DNA from: Erinaceus europaeus | Lineage: Eukaryota > Chordata > Mammalia > Eulipotyphla > Erinaceidae | DNA: 64,000 nt | Direction: 5' to 3' | Assembly (NCBI RefSeq): GCF_950295315.1 | Contig: NC_080162.1 | Coordinates: 67,989,760 to 68,053,759, forward strand | Part shown: piece after piece, positions 21,901-31,718 of the stretch | Numbering within the stretch: the first letter of the stretch is position 1 | Layout: every line of letters begins with the position of its first letter | The notes under the pieces: generated by a model | Seen by the model: the letters and a program-made list of their open reading frames with translations, nothing else | Database searches by the model: none | What the model was told of the DNA's origin: nothing | Made by a program: the position numbers and the translations under genes

Positions 21901-22219
21901 TTATAAATTTTTTTATATTTATTTTCCCTTTTCGTGCCCTTGTTTTTTTATTGTTGCTATAGTTATTATTGTTGTTGTTATTGATGTCGTTGTTAGACAC
22001 AGAGAGAAATGGAGAGAGGAGGGGAAGACAGAGAGGGGGAGAAGAGATAGACACCTACAGACCTGCTTCATTGCCTGTGAAGCGACTCCCCTGCAGGTGG
22101 AGAGCCGGGGGCTCAAACTGGGATCCTTACTCAGGTCCTTACACTTCAAACCAGGATCCTTACTCAGGTCCTTACACTTTGCGCCACATGCGCTTAACCC
22201 AAGGCTACCGCCCAACTCC
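21901..22219 (-). mobile_element. SINE-A with duplicated box-B region
   Basis: Minus-strand SINE-A with perfect 16-bp target-site duplications TGTCACTTAAATTCTT (21885-21900, 22220-22235). A 33-bp segment covering the box-B region is repeated in tandem at 22114-22146 and 22147-22179 with two mismatches, so this copy is longer than its relatives and has two candidate B boxes. Confidence 0.95.
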
Positions 22220-22235
22220 TGTCACTTAAATTCTT

Positions 22236-22639
22236 GTCTGTTTGCAACTGATTTAAAGCAAGAGAGAAAGAGACCATGATTAAATTGCACCCCCCCCCCT
22301 TAAAAGTCCAGATTTCATCTATTATAGTAAACCAGTCCTGGAGAACAGCCTTGTTAATAAATCTGATAGTAGGTGCCATTGTTCCTGAGAATACACTCCG
22401 TGTTCTGTTCTTTATTGCTTTCAGTCTTAGATATCCTAATTTTCTTCCATTTTCTAATTGGCTGTACAAAAGTACTTTAAGTTCCCTTGCTTTATAGAAA
22501 AGATGAATGTGTTTTAGATCCGCTGTTCCTTAAATCTGCTCAAGCCTCTTTTAGCTCCCATTCTGATTCACCCAATTTTAAAAAATCCTAATTCTCTTGC
22601 TGGTCCATATTCTAGAAGTTCTTGCCATCAAAACTTTTA
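22236..22639. other. Unique DNA with short poly-C
   Basis: A poly-C run lies at 22290-22299. Overlapping short frames are present on both strands with no domain. Confidence 0.35.
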
Positions 22640-23000
22640 ATCTGTAATTGGGTACTAAACAACCCCAAATCTTAATGACTTGAAATAATTTTATGGCTTT
22701 AGCTGAATGACTTGTTTAAGGCTGTAAGATGTACTCTCAAGATGATTCACTCAACACGGTTGGTAACTTTGTGTTGGTTGTTAACTAGGAGCTTAGCTGG
22801 AAATATGGTCACTGACCTTTGTTCCTTTCCACATGGCCCTTTTCATGAGCTGTTTGAATTCCATCACAGCATGGTGGCTACGCTCCAAGAACGAGCATCC
22901 AAAAGTCAGGCTAAGGCACATAAGCATTTTCCAGATCCCTCTTTGGAAATCATGCAGCAGGACTTCCACCATACTAAACTAGCTAGGAATTTTAAAACGT
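22640..23000 (+). repeat. Ancient eutherian interspersed repeat
   Basis: ACTAAACAACCCCAAATCTTAATGACTTGAAATAATTT, CAACACGG, AGGAGCTTAGCTGGAAATATG and TTTCCACATGGCCC follow a repeat I know from other mammals ('...ACCCCAAACTTAGTGGCTTAAAAC...'). I do not recall its family name. A second copy lies at 46490-46850. The 98-codon frame here (22712-23008) is probably chance. Confidence 0.5.
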
Positions 23001-23137
23001 TCCCCTAGATACAAGGGTCTGGTTTTAACTCCTTAACTAATTTTGAGTCTTTTAACTAGTGAGTAGAACTTTAAAAAGAACATCTCTTCTTTTGAGATAA
23101 TTTGAACTTTATGAAAAAGTTACAGAAATAATATAAA

Positions 23138-23348
23138 GGGGGCAGGTGATGGCAAACTTGGTTGAGTGTACATCTTACAATGGGTTCAAGCCCCCAGCTC
23201 CCACCTGTGGGGGGAAAGCTTTGCAAGTGGTAAAGCAGTGCTGCAGGTATCTCTCTCTCTCTCTCTGTCTCCCCCTACCCTTTCAATTTATCACTGTCTC
23301 TATCCAATAAAGATTAAAAATGATAAAATATTTTTTAAAAAAGTAATA
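23138..23348 (+). mobile_element. SINE-B
   Basis: Sense copy: GGGGGCAGGTGATGGCAAAC head, GGGTTCAAGCCCCCAGC box-B region, GGGGGAAAGCTTTGCAAGTG body, (CT)n, ATCCAATAAAGATTAAAAATG tail. A few bases of the expected sequence between head and B box are missing. The L1 at 23365 was inserted next to its tail. Confidence 0.88.
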
Positions 23349-23365
23349 CAAAAATTGTATACCCC

Positions 23366-24155
23366 ACGGAAATCTTTAGTAAAAGGCGAAAGATTTATGC
23401 TATCACATGCCATACATCAGACAAGAAACTAATCACCAAAATATATAAAGAGCTCAGCAAACTTAGCACCAAAAAAGCAAATGACCCCATCCAAAAATGG
23501 GCAGAGGATATGAACAAAACATTCACTACAGAGGAGATCCAAAAGGCTAACAAACATATGAAAAACTGCTCTAGGTCACTGATTGTCAGAGAAATGCAAA
23601 TTAAGACAACACTAAGATACCACCTCATTCCTGTAAGAATGGCATACATCAAAAAGGACAGCAGCAACAAATGCTGGAGAGGTTATGGTGACAGAAGAAC
23701 CCTTTTACATTGCTGGTGGGAATGTAAATTGGTACAGCCTCTGTGGAGAGCAGTCTGGAAAACTCTCACAAGGCTAGACATGGACCTTCCATATGATCCA
23801 GTAATGCCTCTCCTGGGGTTTTACCCCAAGGACTCCATGACACCCAACCAAAAAGAGGTGTGTACTCCTATGTTCATAGCAGCACAATTCATAATAGCTA
23901 AAACCTGGAAGGAACCCAGGTGCCCAACAACAGATACTCGAGTGGCTGAGAAAGCTGTGGTATATATACACAATGGAATACTATGCAGCTATCAAGAGCA
24001 ATGAACCCACCTTCTCTGACCCATCTTGGACAGAGCTAGAAGGAATTATGTTAAGTGAACTAAGTCAGAAAGATAAAGATGAGTATGGGATGGTCCCACT
24101 CATCAGCAGAAGTTGTGGAAGAAGATCTGAAAGGGAAACTAAAAGTAGGACCTGA
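23366..24155 (+). pseudogene. L1 ORF2 C-terminal remnant, one frameshift
   Basis: The frame is open from 23366 to about 23935, covering the ORF2 region after the reverse transcriptase domain, including the cysteine-containing C-terminal segment (CWRGYGD and LLHCWWECK near 23670-23730). Near 23936-23939 four extra bases appear to shift the frame: the expected continuation ([13 protein letters not shown]) is read in another frame from about 23950 and ends in TGA at 24153-24155. Without the EN and RT domains it encodes no active enzyme. Confidence 0.88.
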
Positions 24156-24224
24156 CCAAATTGTAAGTAGGGCACCAAAGTAAAAACCCTGTGGTGAGGG
24201 GTAGACATGCAGCTTCCTGGGCCA

Positions 24225-24255
24225 GTGGGGGGTGGGAGTGGGTGGGAGGGATGGG
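24225..24255 (+). other. G-quadruplex-type tract in L1 3'UTR
   Basis: At least five GGG-or-longer runs with 1-3 base spacers. A comparable tract lies at 31778-31811 in the other type A copy. G-rich 3'UTR tracts are a known L1 property. Folding is inferred. Confidence 0.75.
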
Positions 24256-25490
24256 TCACAGTCTTTTGGTGGTGGGAATGGTGTTTATGTACACTCCTAG
24301 CACTAGTTAATTAATTTGAGAGGGGGAAAATCAAATGTATGTCTCAAAGATTTTCAAAACACAAACTGAATCTTTTTAATATATAGGCTGTGTATTTGAT
24401 ATGCGGACTCTCTCAAAAGCCTAGACCAAGTAGATTAGAAGCATCCAATAGCACAACTATATACAAGATACTGGGTACTGTACAGCAAACCATAACAAAA
24501 GGACTTTTCAAAGTTAACCCAATTACCAAATAATGTGATGATAACATTAACTATCGATTGTCTTTTTGAACCCTAAGACAGCAGGAACCTCACATCTCCA
24601 CTATAGAGCCCCTACTTCCCCCAGTCCTGGAACTCTTGGTTAGGGCCAACTTTCCTGTATGCCTCTCCCAATCCATATCAAATAATATTGCATCAGCCGA
24701 TCACAACCTAACCAATGCAACGATTGCCACCTCAACATGCTTCTCTTCAGACTGTGTCCAGAGACTTCACATGTGGAATGACAACCCTTCAGCTTCATTA
24801 CTCGGGTGAGACCTTTCCTTTCATAGTACACTCTAATTTCATCTCAGGTGGTTCACTTTCTAACAAAGTCCCAAAACCTAGATATACACCAGTTTCTGTG
24901 TGAGAGAGCATATCTTCACATGTATCTATAAACTAGTGCAAAATATATACCTGAAAGCAGAAGTACACTAGAGTTTGCAGTGTACTAACACTTCCTCTCC
25001 ACTATTCCGAGCTTTGGGTCCATGATTGCTCAACAATTTGTTTGGCTTCGTATGTTAACTCTCTTTTCAGTCACCAGGTTCCAGATGCCACCAGGATGCT
25101 GGCCAGCCTTCCTTGGATTGAAGACCCCACCAATGTGTCCTGGAGCTCAGCTTCCCCAGAGACCCACCCTACTAGGGAAAGAGAGAGGCAGACTGGGAGT
25201 ATGGACAGACCAGGCAACGCCCATGTTCAGCGGGGAAGCAATTACAGAAGCCAGACCTTCTACCTTCTGCAACCCACAATGACCCTGGGTCCATGCTCCC
25301 AGAGGGATGGAGAATGGGAAAGCTATCAGGGGAGGGGGTGGGATATGGAGATTGGGTGGTGGGAATTGTGTGGAGTTGTACCCCTCCTACCCTATGGTTT
25401 TGTTAATTAATCCTTTCTTAAATAAAAAAAAAAAATTGTATACCCTTCATATTGCTATGTCTAATGTTAACTTCTAAAAAGAGGTATAAC

Positions 25491-25793
25491 GGGAGTCGGG
25501 TGGTAGTGCAGTGGGTTAAGCACAAGTGGTGCGAAGTACCAAGGATCAGCTTAAGGATCCCGGTTCGAGCCCCCGGCTCCCCACCTGCAGGGGAGTCGCT
25601 TCACAGGCGGTGAAGCAGGTCTGCAGGTGTCTTATCTTTCTCTTCCTCTCTCTGTCTTCCCCTCCTCTCTCCATTTCTCTCTGTCCTATCTAGCAACGAT
25701 GACATCAATAATAACGACAATAATAACTACAACAACAATAGACAACAGCAAGGGTAACAAAAGGGAAAATAAGTATAATTATATTTTTTTTTA
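25491..25793 (+). mobile_element. SINE-A
   Basis: Full-length sense copy: GGGAGTCGGGTGGTAGTGC head, intact GGTTCGAGCCCCCGGC, complete CACCTGCAGG body. Target-site duplications are AAAAAGAGGTATAAC (25476-25490) and AAAAAGAGGGATAAC (starting near 25794), one mismatch. It inserted about 45 bp beyond the L1. Confidence 0.95.
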
Positions 25794-25808
25794 AAAAAGA
25801 GGGATAAC

Positions 25809-27107
25809 ATCTGTAGATGTTTTTGAACTTCATTAATTTTCCCTTTAATGTCCCCTTTTTACTTACGAATCTAATCTTGGATTTAGTTTTTATATCTTCA
25901 TCCTTTTTTCCCAGTCTGTGGTGGGATTCAGTCTTTCATGACATTTGTATTTTTTTGAGAGCTAGCAGTTATTTTGTGGCTTGTCCATTTAAGTAGATCT
26001 ACTTCAATTTTTTTCTAATGATTAAACTGATGTCCTTATCTTTTGAAAAAATACTCCCCAAGAATTATGTTGGGCTCTCATCACTTCATCATGTCAAAGA
26101 GGTCATTATAATAAGCCTTAAAACTAGCTGTAACTTTGGGTATTTGCTAGAGAGCACTGTTAAAAATGGAGATGGGGAAAACTAGGCATGTGAATTTGAC
26201 GAAGGCAGGAAGCAGTTTATGCAGGATTGATATTATGAAAATGCTGTGATGAACAGGATGATGAACAGTTGTAAGGGACATTTACATGGCAAGCATATAA
26301 TTTATCACTATTTTAAAATGTGCTAATTGAATATTCAGAAGAACGATCTAGAACATGGATGGTTCCAAGGCCAGTCTCCTTGGCCTTGTAGGGAATCTGC
26401 TGACAGAATTGGACTGTGGGTTTTAATATACATTCATGGAAATAAGAATATATCTAGAGGGATCTCAGGGTTACAAAAGCAGATCTTAGTGCAGGGCATT
26501 AGCAGAAATCTATCTACAGAATTTTCTGTCCTAAGTATGTAGAGCTTCCTTTCCATTGTTCCTTTAGAAATGCTCAGGGTAGAAGAGAAGGAATCCAGAA
26601 CTAGTGGCCTGGAGAACTGGCTCTGCAGGCCAGTATTCTCAGTATGAATAAAGGAAGGCTGACAGATCATCCACTATAGCTTATACCCTACTGTGTATGC
26701 ACTCTTGAATTCAAGCTCCAACATCACAAGGGACTATCATGAATATAACAAGTGGAAACCCCATAGATAGTTTAGTGATGTAGTGTCTTCTTCCTCTGTG
26801 CCTGCTTCCTCACCTCCTCAAAGATAGAAAAGGATTTCTCTAGCTTCATCTCTTTTTTTTATTGGTAAATTGACAAGACCTGCCTAGGAGCAGGAAGGCT
26901 GAGAATAAAGCGCTATAAAGATATTGCTATTCTTCAAGACCAGAAGTGCTAGAGTAACATAACACTTAGAGGCATACATGCAGAATGGTCTATAATGGGG
27001 AGGTAGGGGGATATGACTCAAGTGAAAGAATAAGATAAAAACCCAGGAAAAAATATCTTGGAAAATATGTGGGTTAGTAAACTATCTAGTGTAGAATTCA
27101 ATGGTTA
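25809..27107. other. Unique DNA, nothing recognised
   Basis: A 1.3-kb repeat-poor interval. Frames of 71 codons (26327-26542, +) and 78 codons (26434-26670, -) overlap on opposite strands and lack domains. Confidence 0.35.
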
Positions 27108-27120
27108 TAAAGAGGTCTAG

Positions 27121-27312
27121 GGGCCAGGTAGTGGCGCACCTGGTTAAGCACTCACATTACAGTGTACAAAGACCTGGCTTCAAGCCCCTGGTCCCCACCA
27201 TCCGTGGGAAAGCTTCATGAGTGGTGAAGCAGGGCTTCAGGTGTGTCTCTCTGTCTCTCTCCCTATCTCCCTCTTAATTTCTTTCTCTATCCAATAATAA
27301 ATAAAAAATATT
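27121..27312 (+). mobile_element. SINE-B
   Basis: Sense copy: GGGGCCAGGTAGTGGCGCACC head, GCTTCAAGCCCCTGGTCCCC, GGGAAAGCTTCATGAGTGG body, ATCCAATAATAAATAAAAAA tail. Target-site duplications TAAAGAGGTCTA (27108-27119) and TAAAGAACTCTA just after the tail differ at two positions. Confidence 0.92.
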
Positions 27313-27362
27313 TTAAAGAACTCTACTAAATGTGAGAGAAGGATTGATGAACTTGGCTTTTT

Positions 27363-27648
27363 AAAAATATTTTATTTATTTATTTATTTATTCCCTTTTG
27401 TTGCCTTTGTTGTTTTTCTCATTGTTGTTGTTATTGACATCATCGTTGTTGGATAGGACAGAGAGAAATGGAGAGAGGAGGGGAAGACAGAGAGGGGGAG
27501 GGAAAGATAGACACCTGCAGACCTGCTTCACCACCTGTGAAGCAACTCACCTGCAGGTGTGGAGCTGGGGCTCAAACCGGGATCCTTACACTGGTTCTTG
27601 CACTTTGTGCCACCTTCACTTAATCCACTGTGCTACCACCCGACTCCC
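27363..27648 (-). mobile_element. SINE-A
   Basis: Minus-strand full-length copy with duplications TGAACTTGGCTTTTT (27348-27362) and TGAATTTGGCTTTTT (27649-27663). Its head faces the head of the sense SINE-A at 27680, 31 bp away. Confidence 0.95.
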
Positions 27649-27679
27649 TGAATTTGGCTTTTTTTTAAATATACAAAGA

Positions 27680-28022
27680 GAGGGTCTGGCAGTGTGTTAA
27701 GCTACATGGCACAAAGCGCAAGGACCGGCATAAAGATTCCAGTTAGAGTCTCTGGCTCCCCAATTGTAGGGGCGTCACTTCACAATTGGTGGAACAGGTC
27801 TGCAGGTGTCTATCTTTCTTTCCTCTCTGTCTCCCCATCTCTCTGATTTCTCTTTCCTGTCCAGAAACAACAACATCAATAGCAACAATAACAATAATGA
27901 CAGCAACAAGGGCAACAAAATGGGAAAAAATGGCCTCCAAGAGCAGTGGATTCATAGTGTAGACACTGAGCCCCAGCAATAACCCTGGAGGCAAATAAAT
28001 AAATAAATAAATATTTAAACAG
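27680..28022 (+). mobile_element. SINE-A, long 3' version, diverged
   Basis: Sense copy. The head is degraded (GAGGGTCTGGCAGTGTGTTAAG) and the box-B region reads AGTTAGAGTCT, so Pol III promotion is doubtful. The body and the extension ending AATAACCCTGGAGGC are preserved, followed by (AAAT)n. Confidence 0.88.
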
Positions 28023-28039
28023 AAATTACAGAGCTGGAG

Positions 28040-28830
28040 CATACAAGAATAGAACTGAAAAAATGCAGTAGAGAGGTCAGTAGGAAACTAAATAAAGCAG
28101 AGAAACAAAGGAAGACAAAATAAAACTTGAGAGACAGATTAGAAAAATGAAGAGTATTAAGAAGTACTAAAATGCCCTAAGTAAACTCTGAGGCATTACC
28201 AAAAGTAATAATACTTATGTTATAATGATCCCAGAAAGAGAAGAGAAAGAAAAATACAGAATGGAAAGGTCAGAAAAAATTATTTGAGGAAATAATAACT
28301 AGAAACTTCATTCCAAGGAAGGGAGCAGACTTCCTTTTAAGTATAGGGAACAAACAACAGTATTCCAAATAAGAGGGATTCAAAATGATTCATACCAAGG
28401 TACATTATAATTAAAACAACAAAGTATTAATGAGAGAAACATAAAAATAGCAATACAAAAACACTTTGTTAGGTACAAGGGAAGATCCATCAGACTACCA
28501 ACAAAAATTTCAACTGGTACTTATAGATCAGAACATAATCAAGACATAATCTAAAAACAAACAAACAAAAAAACCAAACAAACAAAAAAGGTAAATATCC
28601 AACCAAGAATTCTATACCCAACAAGGTCAACAATAGAATTGTAAGAATGATGAGCATTTCTCAATCACTACTGACCTAGCCTTGCAAATAATAATAATAC
28701 TTATAAATAACATTAAGCAAATACATATAAGAAAAATAAACCTCACTGGATAAGGTATTTAGTGAATTTATCACTTATAAAGAAAGCATAAGAATAAAAG
28801 ACAAGTAGTAAAATGAATAAAAGTCACAAG
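28040..28830 (+). pseudogene. L1 ORF1 (or HAL1-type) remnant
   Basis: Sense-strand pieces resemble L1 ORF1. GAGAAGAGAAAGAAAAATAC with following ATTTGAGGAAATAATAACTAG corresponds to the coiled-coil to core boundary. ATACCAAGGTACATTATAATT matches the region before the RNA-binding core, and AACCAAGAATTCTATACCC the conserved C-terminal PRILYP motif. Many stops are present. HAL1 elements carry only ORF1, so either origin is possible. Confidence 0.6.
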
Positions 28831-28852
28831 AATTAGTTAGAAGATACACATG

Positions 28853-29022
28853 GGGCAAGGCAGTGGTGTACCAGGTTGAGCAGATATATTACAATGCACA
28901 GATCCCAGGTTCAAATCTCTGATCCCTACCTGCAGGGGAGAACTTTCATAAGCAGTGATAGAGGTGTCTCTCTCACCCTCTATTTTCCACCTCCTCTCAA
29001 TTTCTCTCTGTGTTATTAAGTT
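28853..29022 (+). mobile_element. SINE-B, diverged
   Basis: GGGGCAAGGCAGTGGTGTACC head, GGTTCAAATCTCTGATCCC box-B region, CCTGCAGGGGAGAAC body, CT-rich stretch and a short degraded tail. Confidence 0.82.
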
Positions 29023-29029
29023 AAAAACT

Positions 29030-30068
29030 TGAGATTCCCAAACAGACATGATGGGCCTAGACCTCAAATAAATCCCTCTCCCCAATGTTACCAGTGATCT
29101 CTATCAGGAACAACATAATAGAACCTTTTGTGGGCATCCAAAGGACCTTGCCCTCAACTTGAATCAACAATAGTAGAGAATATTCCATCCTCTGAAGGGT
29201 GGATGGACAACATACTCTATGCTACACCTGAGGAAGATGGGTTCTGAAATTGGGGCAGCTTGGAATGTTCCTACTCATGGCCACAGAATGTGAGCTCAGA
29301 TCTACAGGGATGCAGAGGCCACATAGGCTCCTAAGCTGAATATGGGCCCCAGATCACATCAAATCGATGGGGTTTACAGTCAACAATATTTATACCCCTT
29401 TCCCATATTAGGGAGCTACTCTCTTCCCTGATCCAGCTTTTTGGTACTATTTTCCAGCCATGACATCATCTCCCCAGACAATAACTTGGATCCACCTGCA
29501 TATCAGATTTCAGGCTCAGGGGAAAAAAAAAAAAAAAACAGAATAGAACTAGTATAGCCACAGGTCCTTTGGAATATAACTAAAATAGGCCTACTAGCTA
29601 TCTACAAAATGGAGACACCCCCCCCCCCCCTTCATCTGCACTACTCCACCCTCTAGTTTCATGATTAGTCAACAACTTGTTTGGCTTTATATCTTGACTC
29701 TTTTTTCAGCCACCAGGTTCCAGATGGTAGCATGATGCCAACCAAACTTCCCCAGACAGACAACCCCACCAATGTGTCCTGGAGCTCTGCTTCCCCAGAG
29801 CCATGCCCTACTACTGAAAGACAGAGACAGGCTGGGAGTATGGATTGACCTGTCAATCCCCATGTTCAGTGGGGAAGCAATTACAGAAGCCAGACCTTCC
29901 ACCTTCTACACCCCACAATGTGCTTGGGTCCATACACCCAGAGGGATAAATAGGAAAGCTATCAGGGGAGGGCATGGGATACGGAGTTCTGATGGTGGGA
30001 ACTGTGTGGAGTTCTACCCCTGTTACCCTATGGTTTTGTCAATGTTTCCTTTTTATAAATAAAAAAAT
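29030..30068 (+). mobile_element. LINE-1 3' end, type B 3'UTR (longest sense copy)
   Basis: A 1.04-kb 3'UTR-only copy. The type B part (29040-29630: ATGATGGGCCTAGACCTC, AATCGATGGGGTTTACAG, CCATATTAGGGAGCTACTC) is followed by the shared module from about 29632. An internal A run (29523-29538) and a poly-C run (29618-29629) are present. It ends in an AT-rich tail. Confidence 0.88.
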
Positions 30069-30088
30069 TTAAAAAGTAAATAACGCAT

Positions 30089-30426
30089 AGGAGGTCAGGT
30101 GGTAGCACAGTGGATTAAGCAAGGACAGCTGTAAGGATCCTGGTTTGAGCCCTCTGCTTCTCACCTGTAGGGGGTTAGCTTTACAAGCTGTGAAGCCTGT
30201 CTGCAGGTATTTATCTTTCTCTTTCCCTCTCTGTCTTCTCTTCCTCTCTCGAGTTCCCTCTGTCCTATCCAACAACAAGGACAGCAATAATAATAGCAAC
30301 GAAAAACAACAAGGGCAACAAGAGGAGAAAAGCAGCCTCTAGAGCAGTGGATTTGTAGTGCAGGCACCAAGTCCCAGTGATAACCCTAGAGGCAAAAACA
30401 AAAACAAACAAACAAACAAAAAAAAC
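30089..30426 (+). mobile_element. SINE-A, long 3' version
   Basis: Sense copy. Part of the head between the A box and B box is deleted (GGATTAAGCAAGGACAGC). Body and extension (GATAACCCTAGAGGC) are present, with an (AAAC)n-type tail. Confidence 0.88.
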
Positions 30427-30477
30427 CCAGGAAAACAATTAACACATAAATATCTTTCTTAAGAAAGAAGCATATAG

Positions 30478-30711
30478 TGGAGCTGGGTAGTAGCACACTA
30501 GGTTAAAGTGCACATGGTGTGAAGTACAAGGACCAGTATAAGGATCCTGGTTCGAGCCCCTGGCAGTGAAGCAGGTCTGCAGGTGTCTATCTTTCTCTCC
30601 CCATCTCTGTCTTCCCTTCCTCTCTTGACCTCTCTCTGTCATTTCCAACAACAGCAGCAATAACAACAATAACATAATAACAACAACAAGGGCAACAAAA
30701 ATGGGTGAAAA
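30478..30711 (+). mobile_element. SINE-A with internal deletion
   Basis: Sense copy with flanking AAGAAGCATATA / AAGAAGCATGTA duplications. About 31 bp of body, containing the CACCTGCAGGGGAGTCGC segment, are missing between GAGCCCCTGGC and AGTGAAGCAGG. GGC stands at both deletion edges in intact relatives, which suggests microhomology. Confidence 0.9.
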
Positions 30712-30769
30712 AAGAAGCATGTAAGATAAAAAATGCAAAATGAGATGTCAAAAATATGAAATGGAGATC

Positions 30770-31040
30770 AAGTTTTGGGATGTGTTTAAACTAAATTAGC
30801 TATCAACTCCAAAGAGGACATCATGTAGATATAAAGTTACATCTAAACCTTAAGATAGCCACAAAGCAAAAACTTAAACAATTTTTAAAACAAAGTAAAC
30901 AGATCTTGGGAGAACTACTGCAGTTTCCAATGGAGGGCATGAGGACACAGAACTCTGGTGGTGAGAAAGATATGAAATTATACCCCTGCTATCTTATAAT
31001 TTTATAAATCAATATTAAATCACCAAAAACAAAGAAAATG
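30770..31040 (+). repeat. Old L1 debris and L1 3'-terminal stub
   Basis: 30780-30900 (ACCTTAAGATAGCCACAAAGC) resembles a non-coding part of old L1. 30905-31030 (GGTGGTGAGAAAGATATGAA, TTATACCCCTGCTATC) is a diverged copy of only the last ~130 bp of the L1 3' module. Confidence 0.5.
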
Positions 31041-31564
31041 TAAAAAGAACACAAAGTAAAAGCAATGCCTTAGACTCTAACAACAGACTGATGGTTATCA
31101 GACAGGAAAAGAGTTGAGAGGCAGGTAAAACAGACAAAGTGGGCCCAAGTTTTAATGGTATATGAAACTAGATTTATCAGTGATGTCAAAATAAGAATTG
31201 GATACCTGACATTTGAAAAAAGAGAATGAAGTCAAGCAAAAAAAAAAAATCTTTGATTGTGCGAGCAAGATGATAGTGTAACCCCATCCTTCGTTGATAA
31301 TCTCACAATATTTGGTGAAAGTAAGAAGTTCTGTGTTATACATGATTTTATCTTCTGTTCCACACAACTCAAATGTTGTGGAATTGGTGTCAAAAACCAT
31401 TCTAGGTAATATTCTCTGAGTACCACCCTAAAAAGAGATCACAGAAAAGTATAACTTGAACAGAAGACTATACAGAAATGCGCTCTGTATAAGAAATGTG
31501 CTCAGATGTTCTCTTAAATGTTTCGTTTCCCTTCGTAAAGTTACATGTATTGTATCATTATTGT
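31041..31564. other. Unique DNA, nothing recognised
   Basis: AT-rich. Two overlapping minus-strand frames (31152-31426) lack domains. Confidence 0.35.
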
Positions 31565-31633
31565 AATCATCATATATATTATATATACACATATATATGT
31601 CTATGTATAGTTTTTTTTTTTTTTTTTTTTTAT
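31565..31633. repeat. AT-rich microsatellite and T run
   Basis: TATATA-rich sequence, then 20 T (31612-31631). The T run is the copied A tail of the antisense SINE-E that follows. Confidence 0.85.
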
Positions 31634-31718
31634 CGGAGCACTGCTCATCTCTGGCTAATGGTGGTGCTAGGGACTGGATCTGGTGTCTTTGCTGCCTCAG
31701 TCATGAAAGTTACTGTAT

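Larger units (their letters stand above)
23365..25430 (+). mobile_element. LINE-1, 5'-truncated, type A 3'UTR
   Basis: A 2.07-kb insertion with 15-bp target-site duplications AAAAATTGTATACCC (23350-23364, 25431-25445) and an A tail before 25430. It holds the ORF2 C-terminus (23366-24155), then a 1.27-kb 3'UTR with a G-rich tract (24225-24255), a type A middle part and the shared terminal module (about 24990-25430). The perfect duplication makes it one of the younger L1 copies here. Confidence 0.95.
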
